Shown: piece after piece, positions 11,652 to 23,725 of the stretch | Numbering within the stretch: the first letter of the stretch is position 1 | Layout: every line of letters starts with the position of its first letter | Origin: Yersinia alsatica | GTDB taxonomy: Bacteria; Pseudomonadota; Gammaproteobacteria; Enterobacterales; Enterobacteriaceae | DNA length: 64,000 bases | Assembly (NCBI RefSeq): GCF_902170305.1 | Contig: NZ_CABHWW010000009.1 | Location: 269,229-333,228 of the forward strand | Direction: 5' to 3' | Translations under genes and position numbers: made by a program | The notes under the pieces: model-generated | What the model was told of the DNA's origin: nothing | Databases searched by the model: none | Seen by the model: only the letters and a program-made list of their open reading frames with translations

Positions 11652-12866
11652 TTACATCCCCATTGGTGGCCCCATGTGTTGGGCCTTACTGTTGGAGGAG
11701 GCGGCATTTGCCTGACTGACAATGACCTGCTCCCCGGCTTGCACGCCAGAGAGAATCTGAGCATCGACATTATTGTTTATCCCGACGGTAACGGCTCGAC
11801 GGCTTATTTTCCCCTTTTCATCAACGACTTGTACCTGATAGTGCCCATTACTACTCTCCAGCGCGGTCGCAGGGATAACCACGGCGTCCTCGGCTTTATG
11901 CAGCACGATATACACCTGCGCAGTCATCGAAATACGCAATGCTCCATGCGGGTTGGCGACATCAAACAAGCCGTTATAGTAAATGGCGGTACTGGTAGAA
12001 GAGCTAGAGCTGCTACTTGATGTTGAGGTGGTGGTGGTTTCATCATTGATTGAGTCAGGCGCAGGTTCTATCGCCCGCAGTGTTGCGCTGAACCGCTCTG
12101 CGGGTTCGCCTAAAATAGTGAAGTAAACCGGCATCCCGGCTTTGACTTTCACCACATCAGCTTCAGAAATCTGTGCTTCTACCGTCATGGTGTCGAGTTG
12201 CGCGACTTTAATGATTGTCGGCGCACTTTGCACCGCATTGACGGTTTGCCCCTCTTCAACCGGGATGGCGACCACGGTCCCGGCAATCGGCGAGTTGATT
12301 TTGGTGTAACCAAGATTGAGTTTGGCGGTACTGACGGCAATTTCTGCCTGGGCAATTTGTGCATCCAGCGCGTTAATTTCGGCTTGTGTGCTCTCTAATA
12401 TTGCTTTGGCACTATCAAAATCAGCCCGAACCCCCAGCCCTTTAGCGAGAATCTGTTGCTGGCGTTGGTAGGTTAACTGATTATTTTTTTGCGTCGCGAC
12501 TTTTGCAGCCCGTTGAGCTAGCACATTTTTTAGGGCTTCTTCCGCATCTTTTAGGGCATTTTGCTGAGTAAGGTCATCAATTTCAGCTACTAACTGGCCT
12601 TTTTCAACCTGTTGTCCTAGGGTGACATGGAGGGCTTTAATTTGCCCCGAGACCTGAGCACCCACCGTGACCTGTTTTTGTGCTTTGATGGTGCCATCAG
12701 CCAGTACGGTTTGCTCCAGAGTGCGAATCTCTGCCGGGGCAGTAATAAACCCCGGTTTATCTGCTGGTGACATCAATCTAAAGAGCAGTACACCGCCGGC
12801 GACCAGCAGCACAATAGCCAGCCCGATAAGGCGTCGTTTCGACCCGGTAACCTGTTGCATAATCAA
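11652..12866 (-). CDS. macA: MacA-type periplasmic adaptor (membrane fusion protein)
   Basis: Adaptor joining the MacB exporter to an outer-membrane TolC channel, 404 residues. A single N-terminal membrane anchor (about 12-30) precedes the lipoyl half-motifs (VTVGAQVSGQIKALHVTLGQ and later INSPIAGTVVAIPVEEGQ) flanking an Ala/Gln-rich coiled-coil hairpin at about 95-180. A low-complexity Thr/Ser run near residues 274-292 is inserted in the beta-barrel domain just before AIYYNGLF, where E. coli MacA has none; this accounts for most of the extra length over the 371-residue E. coli protein. It is first in a two-gene unit with macB and divergent from the two-component system at 13.0 kb. Confidence 0.87.
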   Translation of the reverse strand: MIMQQVTGSKRRLIGLAIVLLVAGGVLLFRLMSPADKPGFITAPAEIRTLEQTVLADGTIKAQKQVTVGAQVSGQIKALHVTLGQQVEKGQLVAEIDDLTQQNALKDAEEALKNVLAQRAAKVATQKNNQLTYQRQQQILAKGLGVRADFDSAKAILESTQAEINALDAQIAQAEIAVSTAKLNLGYTKINSPIAGTVVAIPVEEGQTVNAVQSAPTIIKVAQLDTMTVEAQISEADVVKVKAGMPVYFTILGEPAERFSATLRAIEPAPDSINDETTTTSTSSSSSSSSTSTAIYYNGLFDVANPHGALRISMTAQVYIVLHKAEDAVVIPATALESSNGHYQVQVVDEKGKISRRAVTVGINNNVDAQILSGVQAGEQVIVSQANAASSNSKAQHMGPPMGM

Positions 12867-13049
12867 TCAAAGATCCTTGAACCACAATTAAGAAAATAGT
12901 GCAGCGAAATGCAGGGGGATAATTTACCGCCAAGGCCCGATAAGTGTGAGTTAAGTGAAACTCAAGAATATGTAAGGATTGAGTAAAACCGGCTGCGCGC
13001 GAGTCAAATAGGCATGAAAATAGCCAAAATCAGGCAGGAGAGTGAATAG

Positions 13050-13733
13050 ATGAAAATTTTGTTAGTCGATGACGATGTTGAGCTGGGCACGATGTTGAGG
13101 GAATACCTGAATGGCGAGGGGTTTAACGCCGAACTGGTATTAACCGGCAGAGCGGGCATTGAAGGTGCCTTGTCCGGGGAATATACCGCCTTGATCCTCG
13201 ACATTATGTTGCCTGATATGAGTGGCATTGATGTATTGCGGCAAGTGCGTAAAAAAAGCCGTTTACCTATTATTATGCTGACAGCCAAAGGCGACAACAT
13301 TGACCGGGTTATCGGCCTGGAGATGGGGGCAGATGACTACATGCCCAAACCCTGCTATCCACGCGAGTTAGTGGCACGGCTGCGCGCAGTATTACGCCGC
13401 TTCGACGAGCATCCTGATGTGTCATCCACTAATGACAGTGTCATCATTCAGGGCGACCTGACTCTTAACCCGTCGACCCGTAGCAGTGAATGGCAAGGTA
13501 AACCGTTCGATTTAACCGCTTCGGAGTTTAATTTACTGGAACTTTTGCTGCGCTCACCGGAACGCGTCGTCACCAAAGATGAATTGTCCGATAAAGGGCT
13601 AGGACGACCACGGGAAGCCTATGACCGTAGTGTCGATGTGCATATCAGTAATATCAGACAAAAACTGGCGGCCTTACCGGGCAACACACTAAATATTGAA
13701 ACGGTACGTAGCATTGGCTATCGCATCAGATAA
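13050..13733 (+). CDS. OmpR/CpxR-family response regulator
   Basis: DNA-binding response regulator of 227 residues. The receiver domain shows the acidic pocket D7-D9, phosphoacceptor D51 in LILDIMLPD, and the conserved Lys in DDYMPKP. The C-terminal winged helix runs from about 130 to 225, ending in NIETVRSIGYRIR. It is closest in feel to CpxR (KILLVDDDVEL, PKP..RELVARLRAVLRR, AYDRSVDVHISNIRQKL). The partner kinase follows at 26 bases. Divergent orientation from macAB suggests it controls that pump. It is not assumed to be CpxR itself, because no cpxP or other cpx neighbours are seen. Confidence 0.85.
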   Translation: MKILLVDDDVELGTMLREYLNGEGFNAELVLTGRAGIEGALSGEYTALILDIMLPDMSGIDVLRQVRKKSRLPIIMLTAKGDNIDRVIGLEMGADDYMPKPCYPRELVARLRAVLRRFDEHPDVSSTNDSVIIQGDLTLNPSTRSSEWQGKPFDLTASEFNLLELLLRSPERVVTKDELSDKGLGRPREAYDRSVDVHISNIRQKLAALPGNTLNIETVRSIGYRIR

Positions 13734-13758
13734 TAACTATTGGTGGAGTCGATAAGAT

Positions 13759-15126
13759 ATGCGCGGACGGTTGTTTTGGAAAATCCTATTAGGATTTTGG
13801 CTGACCTTTATTTTAATGACGCAGATGCTCTGGGTGGTATTTTCCTTCTATGGCAATCGTCATGAACCACCTGAGCGTGAGATGGTGCGGCAGATCGCCA
13901 AATTGCAGGTCGCGTCAGCGGCCTCGATACTCCATACCGGCGGCTTACCTGCGCTAAATAATATGATGACCCATTGGTCAGAGGCAGATAAAAACCATTT
14001 CTCTGTCTTGCCTGCGACTGAGGTACCCGTAGCAACAGAAGAGCCGCCCAATAAGGCGCGGCCACCTAGAGGCCGTGAACCCGAGTTCTACAGTAGGGAA
14101 GTCACGACGTGGGTCACCGGTCCAGAAGGGCAAAATTATCGTATCAGTTACGATATTGATGGATTACGGGCGGTCAATCAGCAGGACGGTAGTGGCGAGA
14201 GCCGCCATGAAATACTGAACATTCCCATTCCAATGATTTGGATGGGCGTGCTGGGGGGGCTGTTCTTCAGCGCATTATTGGCGTGGAACCTGTCGCGACC
14301 TATGCGCCAGCTACGTGCCGGTTTCGAGCGGGTAGCACAGGGCGATTTGTCGGTGCGGCTGTTACCGGTGATGCGCCGACGGCATGATGAACTGACGGAA
14401 GTGGCGCGGGATTTTGACTCCATGGCCGAGCGGCTGGAGGCTCTGGTCAGCGCCCGCGAACAGTTGCTGCATGATGTCTCTCATGAGTTGCGCTCGCCAT
14501 TGGCGCGTTTGCAATTGGCGATTGGTTTGGCGCGCCAGAACCCGGTGAACGTCGAGAACTCATTACAGCGCATTGAGCACGAATCGGAACGGCTGGATAA
14601 GATGATTGGTGAGTTATTAGCACTTTCTCGCGCCGAGAATCACAGTATAGCCGATGACGAAGAGTATTTTGATTTACATGAATTAGTGAAAGTGGTGGTC
14701 AATGATGCCCGTTATGAAGCACAGGTTCCGGGGGTTGAGATCCTATTGCAGGTCACACCGCAAGTTGGCTACACCGTCAAAGGCAATGCTGAGCTGATGC
14801 GGCGGGCAATTGATAATATTGTCCGCAATGCGCTGCGTTTCTCGCGTCATGGTCAGCAAGTTACCGTGACACTTTCGCCTAGTGAGCGGAGCTACCAGAT
14901 TCAGGTTACAGACCAAGGGCCGGGCGTGGAGGAAAGTAAGCTATCCAGTATTTTCGACCCTTTCGTGCGCGTCAAGTCAGCCATGTCTGGCAAAGGTTAC
15001 GGGTTGGGCTTAGCCATTACACGGAAAGTGGTTTTGGCGCATGGCGGCCAGGTTGAGGCCCGAAATGGTGAGCAGGGTGGGTTGGTGATTACTCTGCGGA
15101 TACCGCGCTGGGCTACCACCGATTAA
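13759..15126 (+). CDS. CpxA-like sensor histidine kinase
   Basis: Membrane sensor kinase of 455 residues. One transmembrane helix lies at about 7-30 and a second near 155-178, enclosing a periplasmic domain of some 125 residues that is rich in Pro, Glu and Arg. HAMP follows (LSRPMRQLRAGFERVAQGDLSV), then the H-box HDVSHELRSPLARLQLAI, an N-box NIVRNALRFS and G-boxes DQGPGVEE and GKGYGLGLAI. It is paired with the response regulator upstream. The RPMRQLR and HELRSPLARLQ segments resemble CpxA. Signal unknown; envelope stress or cationic antimicrobials would fit the MacAB neighbours, but that is inference. Confidence 0.85.
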   Translation: MRGRLFWKILLGFWLTFILMTQMLWVVFSFYGNRHEPPEREMVRQIAKLQVASAASILHTGGLPALNNMMTHWSEADKNHFSVLPATEVPVATEEPPNKARPPRGREPEFYSREVTTWVTGPEGQNYRISYDIDGLRAVNQQDGSGESRHEILNIPIPMIWMGVLGGLFFSALLAWNLSRPMRQLRAGFERVAQGDLSVRLLPVMRRRHDELTEVARDFDSMAERLEALVSAREQLLHDVSHELRSPLARLQLAIGLARQNPVNVENSLQRIEHESERLDKMIGELLALSRAENHSIADDEEYFDLHELVKVVVNDARYEAQVPGVEILLQVTPQVGYTVKGNAELMRRAIDNIVRNALRFSRHGQQVTVTLSPSERSYQIQVTDQGPGVEESKLSSIFDPFVRVKSAMSGKGYGLGLAITRKVVLAHGGQVEARNGEQGGLVITLRIPRWATTD

Positions 15127-15148
15127 ACGTATGCTATGTTTGACCAAC

Positions 15149-15177
15149 AAAAACGACGCCCTTAGGCGCCGTTTTTT
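15149..15177. terminator. Bidirectional terminator between kinase gene and crr
   Basis: Stem ACGACGCC/GGCGCCGT (one mismatch on the plus strand, a G-U pair on the minus) is followed by seven T on the plus strand and preceded by a run of A. It can end the kinase transcript and, read on the minus strand, the ptsHI-crr transcript. Confidence 0.85.
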
Positions 15178-15191
15178 TCATTCGTATAAAA

Positions 15192-15701
15192 TTACTTTTT
15201 GATACGAATAATAGGTGTCTCACCCACAGTGACACTACCAGAGAGTTTAATCAGCTCTTTAATCTCGTCCATGTTAGAGATAACAACCGGCGTCAAGGTA
15301 GACTTGGCTTTCTCTTCCAGCAGGGCCAGATTGAACTCAATAACCACATCACCTTTTTTGACGCGCTGCCCTTCTTCAGCGATGCGCTTGAAGCCTTCGC
15401 CTTTCAGTTCAACAGTATCAATACCGAAGTGGACGAACAGCTCAATGCCGCTGTCTGATTCGATAGAAAAAGCATGGTTAGTTTCGAAAATTTTACCGAT
15501 GGTGCCGTCAACAGGTGCAACCATTTTATTGCCTGAAGGCTTGATAGCAATACCATCACCAACGATTTTCTCTGCGAACACAACATCAGGAACATCTTCG
15601 ATGTTGACGATCTCACCAGACAACGGAGCTACGATCTCAATAGTACCACTGTCTTTTTTATCATCTGAAACCAATGATTTCAGTTTATCGAACAAACCCA
15701 T
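15192..15701 (-). CDS. crr: PTS glucose-specific EIIA component
   Basis: Cytoplasmic EIIA-Glc, 169 residues. It takes phosphate from HPr, passes it to glucose EIIBC, and by its phosphorylation state regulates adenylate cyclase and non-PTS permeases. Phosphorylated His91 sits in [13 protein letters not shown] and the supporting His76 in ETNHAFS. The sequence is nearly that of E. coli Crr. It is the last gene of the ptsH-ptsI-crr operon, 48 bases after ptsI, and ends at the bidirectional hairpin. Confidence 0.97.
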   Translation of the reverse strand: MGLFDKLKSLVSDDKKDSGTIEIVAPLSGEIVNIEDVPDVVFAEKIVGDGIAIKPSGNKMVAPVDGTIGKIFETNHAFSIESDSGIELFVHFGIDTVELKGEGFKRIAEEGQRVKKGDVVIEFNLALLEEKAKSTLTPVVISNMDEIKELIKLSGSVTVGETPIIRIKK

Positions 15702-15749
15702 GATCTTCTCCTAAGTATTTATATTGGGCAGCGTTCCAGTATCGTGGAA

Positions 15750-17477
15750 TTAGCAGAGCGTTTTTTCTTCAATGAATGTGGTAACCAAATCCATCAATTC
15801 CTTCGCTGTTGGTTGAGCCAATGCCTGCTCTGCCAACACCTTCACATCTTCGAAATTCGTATTACGGATAATTTTCTTGATGCGTGGGATCGAAATCGCA
15901 CTCATGCTGAACTCATCCAGCCCCATGCCCAATAGCAACAGTGTAGCACGTTCATCACCAGCAAGTTCACCGCACATACCGGTCCACTTACCTTCAGCGT
16001 GAGATGCATCAATAACCTGTTTGATCAGGCCCAATACCGATGGCGACATTGGATTATAGAGATGAGAAATCAGCTCATTGCCACGATCTACTGCCAGAGT
16101 ATACTGAGTTAGATCGTTTGTCCCAATACTAAAGAAGTCAACTTCTTTAGCTAAATGGCGAGCGATGACCGCCGCCGCTGGTGTTTCCACCATCACACCG
16201 ACCTCGATAGTTTCATCGAAGGCTTTGTTTTCTTCACGTAGTTGGCTCTTCAGCAGTTCAAGTTCTGCTTTCAGCTCGCGCACTTCTTCAACCGAAATGA
16301 TCATCGGGAACATGATACGCAATTTACCAAACGCGGAGGCACGCAAGATCGCGCGCAGCTGTGCATGCAGAATCTCTTTGCGATCCATAGCAATACGGAT
16401 TGCACGCCAGCCCAGGAATGGGTTTTCTTCTTTCGGCAAGTTCATGTACGGCAGGTCTTTGTCACCGCCGATGTCCATGGTACGGACAATAACTGCCTGA
16501 GAACCCATGGCTTCCGCAACAGCTTTATAAGCCTGGAACTGCTCTTCTTCAGTAGGCAGTGAGTCGCGGTCCATGAACAGGAATTCGGTACGATACAGAC
16601 CGACACCTTCAGCGCCATTACGTTCAGCACCGGCGATGTCACGCACGGTACCAATGTTGGCAACCACTTCAACCTGATGGCCATCAAGGGTGATAGCAGG
16701 CAGATCTTTCAGTTTGGCCAGATCGTTTTTCTCGGTGATGTACTGAGCATTCACCGCTTTCAACTGCTCAATCACATCGGCAGTCGGATTTAAATAGACT
16801 TTGTTGTTTACCGCATCGAGGATCAAATAGTCGCCATTTTGGACTTGTTTGGTCACATCGCTGGTGCCGACGATAGCCGGTAATTCCAACGAACGAGCCA
16901 TAATGGAGGTGTGAGAAGTGCGACCACCTAAATCGGTGATGAACCCTAACACTTTATCCAGATTAAGCTGCGCGGTTTCTGACGGCGTCAGATCGGTTGC
17001 AACCAGAATCACTTCATCCTGGATAGCACCTAAATCGACAATAGTCAGACCGAGAATGTTCTTCAGCAGGCGTTTACCGATATCACGTACGTCAGCCGCA
17101 CGTTCTTTCAGGTATTCGTCATCCAGCTCTTCCAGGGCTTTTGCTTGCCCTTCAATCACTGAATAAGCGGCTGCATCAGCAGTTGCATGCTCATCTTTGA
17201 TGAGGGCTATGATTTCCTGCTCAAGCTCTTCGTCTTCCAACAGCATGATATGCCCTTCGAAGATGGCAGCTTTCTCTTCGCCCAGGCTTATGCCAGCTTT
17301 GGTCTTAATCGCTTCCAACTGTTCGGCCGCTTTAGCCCGCCCAGTTTTGAAACGCTCGACTTCCTGCTCCACTTGGTCAGCAGAGATCTTTTTCCGGTTG
17401 ATGACAATCTCATCTTCTTTCAGCAAAAGTGCTTTACCAAAAGCGATACCCGGTGATACTAAAATGCCTGAAATCAT
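15750..17477 (-). CDS. ptsI: PTS enzyme I (phosphoenolpyruvate-protein phosphotransferase)
   Basis: Cytoplasmic enzyme that transfers phosphate from phosphoenolpyruvate to HPr, 575 residues as in E. coli. The phosphorylated histidine is in [17 protein letters not shown] of the N-terminal domain; the PEP-binding barrel shows [21 protein letters not shown] and the catalytic cysteine in GMCGELAGD. It follows ptsH at 47 bases in one operon. Confidence 0.97.
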   Translation of the reverse strand: MISGILVSPGIAFGKALLLKEDEIVINRKKISADQVEQEVERFKTGRAKAAEQLEAIKTKAGISLGEEKAAIFEGHIMLLEDEELEQEIIALIKDEHATADAAAYSVIEGQAKALEELDDEYLKERAADVRDIGKRLLKNILGLTIVDLGAIQDEVILVATDLTPSETAQLNLDKVLGFITDLGGRTSHTSIMARSLELPAIVGTSDVTKQVQNGDYLILDAVNNKVYLNPTADVIEQLKAVNAQYITEKNDLAKLKDLPAITLDGHQVEVVANIGTVRDIAGAERNGAEGVGLYRTEFLFMDRDSLPTEEEQFQAYKAVAEAMGSQAVIVRTMDIGGDKDLPYMNLPKEENPFLGWRAIRIAMDRKEILHAQLRAILRASAFGKLRIMFPMIISVEEVRELKAELELLKSQLREENKAFDETIEVGVMVETPAAAVIARHLAKEVDFFSIGTNDLTQYTLAVDRGNELISHLYNPMSPSVLGLIKQVIDASHAEGKWTGMCGELAGDERATLLLLGMGLDEFSMSAISIPRIKKIIRNTNFEDVKVLAEQALAQPTAKELMDLVTTFIEEKTLC

Positions 17478-17524
17478 AACCCTACCTTACTCTTGACTGG
17501 TGTTAACTAAAAAAGCGCGCGTGA

Positions 17525-17782
17525 TTACTCAAGCTCTGCCATCAGTTTTACCAGATGCTCAACAGCTTTCTTCTCATCTTCGCCTTCAGCAGAGATCGTA
17601 ACAACAGTACCTTGGGTCAGGCCCAGAGTTTGCAGTTTGAACAGGCTCTTAGCGCTGGCGCTTTTACCGTTAGAGATCACAGTAATTTCAGACGCAAAGC
17701 CTTTTGCTTCTTTTACGAACTGGGCAGCAGGGCGGGTATGAAGACCGTTTGGTGCAGTAATAGTAACTTCTTGCTGGAACAT
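17525..17782 (-). CDS. ptsH: PTS phosphocarrier protein HPr
   Basis: Small cytoplasmic phosphate carrier of 85 residues. Phosphorylated His15 is in [12 protein letters not shown], and the Ser46 region [11 protein letters not shown] is present. It is the first gene of ptsH-ptsI-crr. The ribosome binding site and start (GGGGAAATACAATG on the minus strand) match the E. coli leader. A perfect 12-bp inverted repeat lies 36 bases or more upstream of the start. Confidence 0.98.
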   Translation of the reverse strand: MFQQEVTITAPNGLHTRPAAQFVKEAKGFASEITVISNGKSASAKSLFKLQTLGLTQGTVVTISAEGEDEKKAVEHLVKLMAELE

Positions 17783-18180
17783 TGTATTTCCCCAACTTAT
17801 TGGATTTATGTTGTGGAGCTAAAGTTTAGTGTAAAATCTAAACTTTAGCCTGTATTGGTGCGCGTATAACGACATCTTTCAACTCGCGCATGACTATGCC
17901 TCAACTACAGGTAAGTCACAAAGACAGTTTCCGATGCAACCTGAGTTCAGGCCTAAAATCGAAACTGCTACTTCTAAGAATAATGCTCTCTTTGCGTTAT
18001 GTCTTCAATCAGCGTTAAGTGATGACATTTTTTGTTGTGTTGCATAATTGATAAATCGATTCAGCCAGAGAGGCGCTCAATACTCGATTAATTTCGCGTA
18101 TCAAAATAATTGACCGGTTAAATACTAAACCCAGAGGGTAAAATCAATCTTTATGTAGTAAAAACTTTGAAGCGCGCCAC
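17783..18180 (-). promoter_or_regulatory. ptsH leader and regulatory region with perfect inverted repeat
   Basis: About 400 bases without a gene separate ptsH from the cysK terminator. The clearest structure is a perfect 12-bp inverted repeat with an 8-base spacer: GCTAAAGTTTAG at 17818-17829 and CTAAACTTTAGC at 17838-17849. The E. coli leader has a similar sequence here but, as far as recalled, without this full symmetry. It could be a leader hairpin or an operator. CRP and Mlc control the E. coli operon, but no convincing site for either was picked out by eye. Confidence 0.6.
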
Positions 18181-18209
18181 AAAAAAAGCACCCATGCGGG
18201 TGCTTTTTT
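18181..18209 (-). terminator. Rho-independent terminator after cysK
   Basis: Stem GCACCC/GGGTGC with loop ATGC is flanked by seven A on the left and T on the right, so it is read by the minus-strand cysK transcript and could act both ways. Confidence 0.92.
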
Positions 18210-18231
18210 AGCATTTAGTGCGACAGCATCA

Positions 18232-19200
18232 CTACTGTTGCAGTTCTTGCTCAGTGAACAAATCTGCAAACAATGCTGTGCTTAAGTAACGCTCACCCGA
18301 GGAGGGAAGAATAACCACAATTGTTTTGTCAGTAAAGCCATCTTCTTCAGAAAGCTTAACCGCAGCAGCCACGGCTGCACCGGAGGAAATACCGGCCAAA
18401 ATACCTTCTTCATCCATCAAACGACGAGCCATAGAGATAGCTTCGTCATTGGTCACTAAAGCCACACGGTCAACCAAACTCAGGTCGAGGTTGCCGGGAA
18501 TGAAGCCCGCCCCAATCCCCTGAATTTTATGTGGGCCCGGTTTGATCTCTTGGCCAGCCAATGCTTGCGTGATAACTGGCGAGTCGGTTGGTTCAACAGC
18601 TACCGTGATAATTGCTTTGCCTTTGGTGTTTTTGATGTAGCGACTGACGCCAGTCAGCGTACCGCCAGTACCCACTCCGGCAATAAAGACATCCACTTCA
18701 CCATCAGTATCTTCCCAAATCTCTGGACCGGTGGTTTTCTCGTGAATTTCCGGGTTGGCCGGATTACTGAACTGCTGCAAAATAATATAGCGGTCTGGAT
18801 CGGTAGCTTGGATCTCTTCAGCTTTGGCGATCGCCCCTTTCATCCCTTTGGCACCTTCAGTCAGCACCAGATTGGCACCCAGCGCTTTTAATAACTTACG
18901 GCGCTCAATGCTCATGGTTTCAGGCATGGTCAGTGTTAATTTATAACCACGCGCTGCGGCAACAAAGGCCAGAGCAACGCCGGTATTACCACTGGTCGGT
19001 TCTACCAATTCTTTGCCTTCGGTCAGAATGCCTTTGTTTTCGGCATCCCAAATCATATTGGCACCGATACGGCATTTAACGCTGAAACTTGGATTGCGTG
19101 ATTCAACCTTTGCCAAAATGCGTCCGTTACCGATACGGTTCAGACGAACCAACGGCGTATGGCCGATTGTTAAAGAGTTGTCTTCATATATCTTGCTCAT
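18232..19200 (-). CDS. cysK: Cysteine synthase A (O-acetylserine sulfhydrylase A)
   Basis: PLP enzyme that joins sulfide to O-acetylserine, the last step of cysteine synthesis; it also binds serine acetyltransferase. 322 residues, with PLP lysine K42 in [11 protein letters not shown] and the Asn loop [11 protein letters not shown]. The SFSVK form marks it as CysK rather than CysM. It has its own terminator. cysZ lies upstream on the same strand with a 153-base gap, as in E. coli. Confidence 0.97.
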   Translation of the reverse strand: MSKIYEDNSLTIGHTPLVRLNRIGNGRILAKVESRNPSFSVKCRIGANMIWDAENKGILTEGKELVEPTSGNTGVALAFVAAARGYKLTLTMPETMSIERRKLLKALGANLVLTEGAKGMKGAIAKAEEIQATDPDRYIILQQFSNPANPEIHEKTTGPEIWEDTDGEVDVFIAGVGTGGTLTGVSRYIKNTKGKAIITVAVEPTDSPVITQALAGQEIKPGPHKIQGIGAGFIPGNLDLSLVDRVALVTNDEAISMARRLMDEEGILAGISSGAAVAAAVKLSEEDGFTDKTIVVILPSSGERYLSTALFADLFTEQELQQ

Positions 19201-19353
19201 AGCCCGTCCTTTAACTCTATGAAAATGTAGGAAACGTTCAAAGCATACGCTAACAGTATGGCTATGGAAGTAAGTAATTGGTATATCGATATGTTATTAG
19301 GAAATAAGTTTTAATCCCAATAACAAGGGCGTGACCAGCACGCCCACAGAAAA

Positions 19354-20121
19354 TTAGCGCGGCGGTTGAATAAACTGGTCGCGGTAGCGATCAACCCACA
19401 TAGCCGTGGCCCCGCAGACCGCCACTGGCATAATCACCAGATTCAGGAACGGGATCATAGTGAATAAGCTCACTAGCGCACCAAATTGCAGGTTATCAAC
19501 TTTATTTTGACGTAATGCACTGCGCATGTGCTGGAAGCTCACTTTATGGTTATCAAAAGGATAATCACAATATTGAATCGACAGCATCCAAGCACTAAAC
19601 AGGAACCATAGGACAGGAGCCAGTGTTTGGCCAATCCCCGGGATCAGATATAACAGCAACAGCACCAGTGCCCGTGGCAAGTAATAAGCTAATTTTCGCC
19701 ATTCACGCGCCATAATGCGCGGCAAATCTTTCACGATGCCCATGATGCCGGTATCCGGTAGGGGCTTTCCGGTCAGACTGGCCTCCAATTGTTCGGCCAA
19801 CAAACCGTTAAACGGGGCGGCGATGAAATTGGCAAGGGTGCTGAACAGGTAACTGAATACCAGCAGCACCGAAATGACCATTACCGGCCACAGTAAATAA
19901 CTTAGCCATTGTAACCAGTCAGGAACATGGCTCATTAGTTGCGGAACCCAGTCACCTATCCGGTTGAATAACCACCAGAAAGCGCCTCCCATCAGCAGAA
20001 TATTCACCAGTAAGGGTAGAATCACGAATCGCCGGATGCCCGGACGGGAAATTAACTGCCATCCTTGAGCAAAATAATGGATACCACTGACCTTTTTTAC
20101 CGCTTTTTGCGTATACGCCAT
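19354..20121 (-). CDS. cysZ: Sulfate transporter CysZ
   Basis: Inner-membrane sulfate permease, 255 residues, with hydrophobic segments at about 30-55, 65-95, 145-170 and 205-235. Recognisable CysZ stretches are [43 protein letters not shown] and [34 protein letters not shown], here quoted by parts. It gives an uptake route independent of the CysPTWA ABC system. It diverges from zipA, as in E. coli. Confidence 0.93.
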   Translation of the reverse strand: MAYTQKAVKKVSGIHYFAQGWQLISRPGIRRFVILPLLVNILLMGGAFWWLFNRIGDWVPQLMSHVPDWLQWLSYLLWPVMVISVLLVFSYLFSTLANFIAAPFNGLLAEQLEASLTGKPLPDTGIMGIVKDLPRIMAREWRKLAYYLPRALVLLLLYLIPGIGQTLAPVLWFLFSAWMLSIQYCDYPFDNHKVSFQHMRSALRQNKVDNLQFGALVSLFTMIPFLNLVIMPVAVCGATAMWVDRYRDQFIQPPR

Positions 20122-20340
20122 GCCATTGAGTTCTCTGTTAGCTTATTGACTCATGTATCATATCGGTATGATTTCCCACTGCATAGTCACGTTTTGTACA
20201 AAAAATAAGCAAAACATCTAGCATAATCATCTTTCTTCGAAGAAAATTGAGCACGGACTTGCACTTGTGTTCGTTGGGAAATAGAGTTAAAGGGTGAATG
20301 TTTGCCGCGGTGGCAATGTATTGGAACAACAGAGATAGTA

Positions 20341-21324
20341 ATGATGCAGGATTTGCGTCTGATATTAATCGTTGTTGGCGCGATCGCCATAATAGCGTTG
20401 TTATTGCATGGTTTATGGACCAGCCGTAAAGAACGCTCATCACTTTTTCGCGATCGCCCAGTTAAACGTCTGAAACAAGAACGTGTTGAAACCCCGATTG
20501 AGAGTCTTGATGAAGGGGTAGGAGAAGTGCGCGTCCGCACTGCTCATCCACAAGAGAAGCCTTCGTTTAGTCACATTGATGATGACGATGAAGACATGCC
20601 GGTTATTCAGCATACTGAAACTAAACCGGCACAGGTTAAGGCGGAACCTCGTCAAAAACCTTTTGCTTCAGTGCAGACAGAATATGACGACCCGCTATTG
20701 GGTGGGCTATCTGCTGAGCAACCACCGCATGAATCACAGCGTGATCCTTTGCTTGGTTCGGTTGAAGAACCTTATTCACAACCGCGACACGCAGAACCGC
20801 AGCATGTGGCGGAACATGCACCTCGGGTCGGGCCACAACATGTGGAATCGCAACCAGAGCCAGCTGTTCCTGCTCCAGAGGTGAAACCGCAAAAACTGAA
20901 AGAGACTGTTTTAGTACTGCATGTAGCCGCGCATCACGGCGGTGCTCTGGGTGGCGAATTGCTACTACAGAGTGTGCTTCAGTCTGGTTTCCAATTCGGT
21001 GAAATGGGTATTTTCCACCGTCACCTTAGCCCGGCAGGCAGCGGCCCAGTATTGTTCAGTTTGGCGAATATGGTAAAACCGGGTTCTTTTGATCCCGATA
21101 CCATGTCTGATTTCTCAACGCCGGGTGTATCAATGTTTATGATGGTGCCGTCTTATGGCGATGCTAATCAGAACTTCAAGCTAATGCTACAATCAGCCCA
21201 GCGTATTGCCGATGATGTTGGCGGTGTGGTGTTGGATGATGAACGCCGCATGATGACCCCGCAAAAGCTGGAAACGTATAAGGCCCGCATCCGCGAAGTG
21301 TTGGATGCAAACGCAAGCGCCTGA
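20341..21324 (+). CDS. zipA: Cell division protein ZipA
   Basis: Bitopic inner-membrane protein that tethers FtsZ at the septum, 327 residues from the chosen start. The N-terminal anchor ([20 protein letters not shown]) is followed by a charged segment ([17 protein letters not shown]), a long Pro/Gln/Glu/His-rich linker to about residue 185, and the C-terminal FtsZ-binding domain ([20 protein letters not shown] onward). Start was set at the tandem ATGATG at 20341 because it matches the E. coli N-terminus and has GAGATA upstream; the open frame extends 13 codons further. Ends before a strong terminator. Confidence 0.95.
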   Translation: MMQDLRLILIVVGAIAIIALLLHGLWTSRKERSSLFRDRPVKRLKQERVETPIESLDEGVGEVRVRTAHPQEKPSFSHIDDDDEDMPVIQHTETKPAQVKAEPRQKPFASVQTEYDDPLLGGLSAEQPPHESQRDPLLGSVEEPYSQPRHAEPQHVAEHAPRVGPQHVESQPEPAVPAPEVKPQKLKETVLVLHVAAHHGGALGGELLLQSVLQSGFQFGEMGIFHRHLSPAGSGPVLFSLANMVKPGSFDPDTMSDFSTPGVSMFMMVPSYGDANQNFKLMLQSAQRIADDVGGVVLDDERRMMTPQKLETYKARIREVLDANASA

Positions 21325-21359
21325 TAACGTTGCCCCGCAATGAATCGAATTAACCCGAA

Positions 21360-21382
21360 CCCCCGCATGCCGGGGGTTTTTT
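21360..21382 (+). terminator. Rho-independent terminator after zipA
   Basis: Stem CCCCCG/CGGGGG with loop CATGC is followed by six T, 36 bases after the zipA stop and just before ligA. Confidence 0.93.
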
Positions 21383-21396
21383 ATCTTTGATGGTGA

Positions 21397-23412
<2,016 letters not shown>

Positions 23413-23435
23413 TTACAATCCTGAGGGCGAGTGGT

Positions 23436-23651
23436 ATGGAAAAAGAAAATTTGCTTGAGATTGCCAATACCCGGATGCCCTTCGGTAAATATCAAGGGCG
23501 GATATTAATTGATTTGCCTGAAGAGTATCTGCTGTGGTTCGCCCGTAAAGGGGAGTTTCCGCAGGGCAAGTTGGGCATGTTAATGGAGATGACACTGGCA
23601 ATTAAGATTGAAGGGTTGGATAGTTTGGTCAAACCACTCAAGCGCAGTTAA
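23436..23651 (+). CDS. ypeB: DUF3820 small protein YpeB
   Basis: A 71-residue protein of family DUF3820, found directly after ligA in E. coli as well. It contains the family stretch MPFGKYQGRILIDLPEEYLLWF. No signal peptide or membrane span is seen. Function unknown; the family has been annotated as a putative quorum-regulated virulence factor without firm evidence. The gap to ligA is 23 bases with GAGGGCGAGTGGT before the ATG, so it is probably cotranscribed with ligA. Confidence 0.88.
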   Translation: MEKENLLEIANTRMPFGKYQGRILIDLPEEYLLWFARKGEFPQGKLGMLMEMTLAIKIEGLDSLVKPLKRS

Positions 23652-23666
23652 TCCAGTACTCTAAAA

Positions 23667-23700
23667 TATGGCGATGGGCGGCACTCTGTTCATCGCCATA
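23667..23700. terminator. Hairpin between convergent ypeB and FlxA-like gene
   Basis: A perfect 10-bp stem TATGGCGATG/CATCGCCATA encloses a 14-base loop. There is no real T tract, but the position between converging genes suggests a terminator for one or both. Confidence 0.5.
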
Positions 23701-23725
23701 GTCTTGCTTGTAGGGTAAAACCTCA

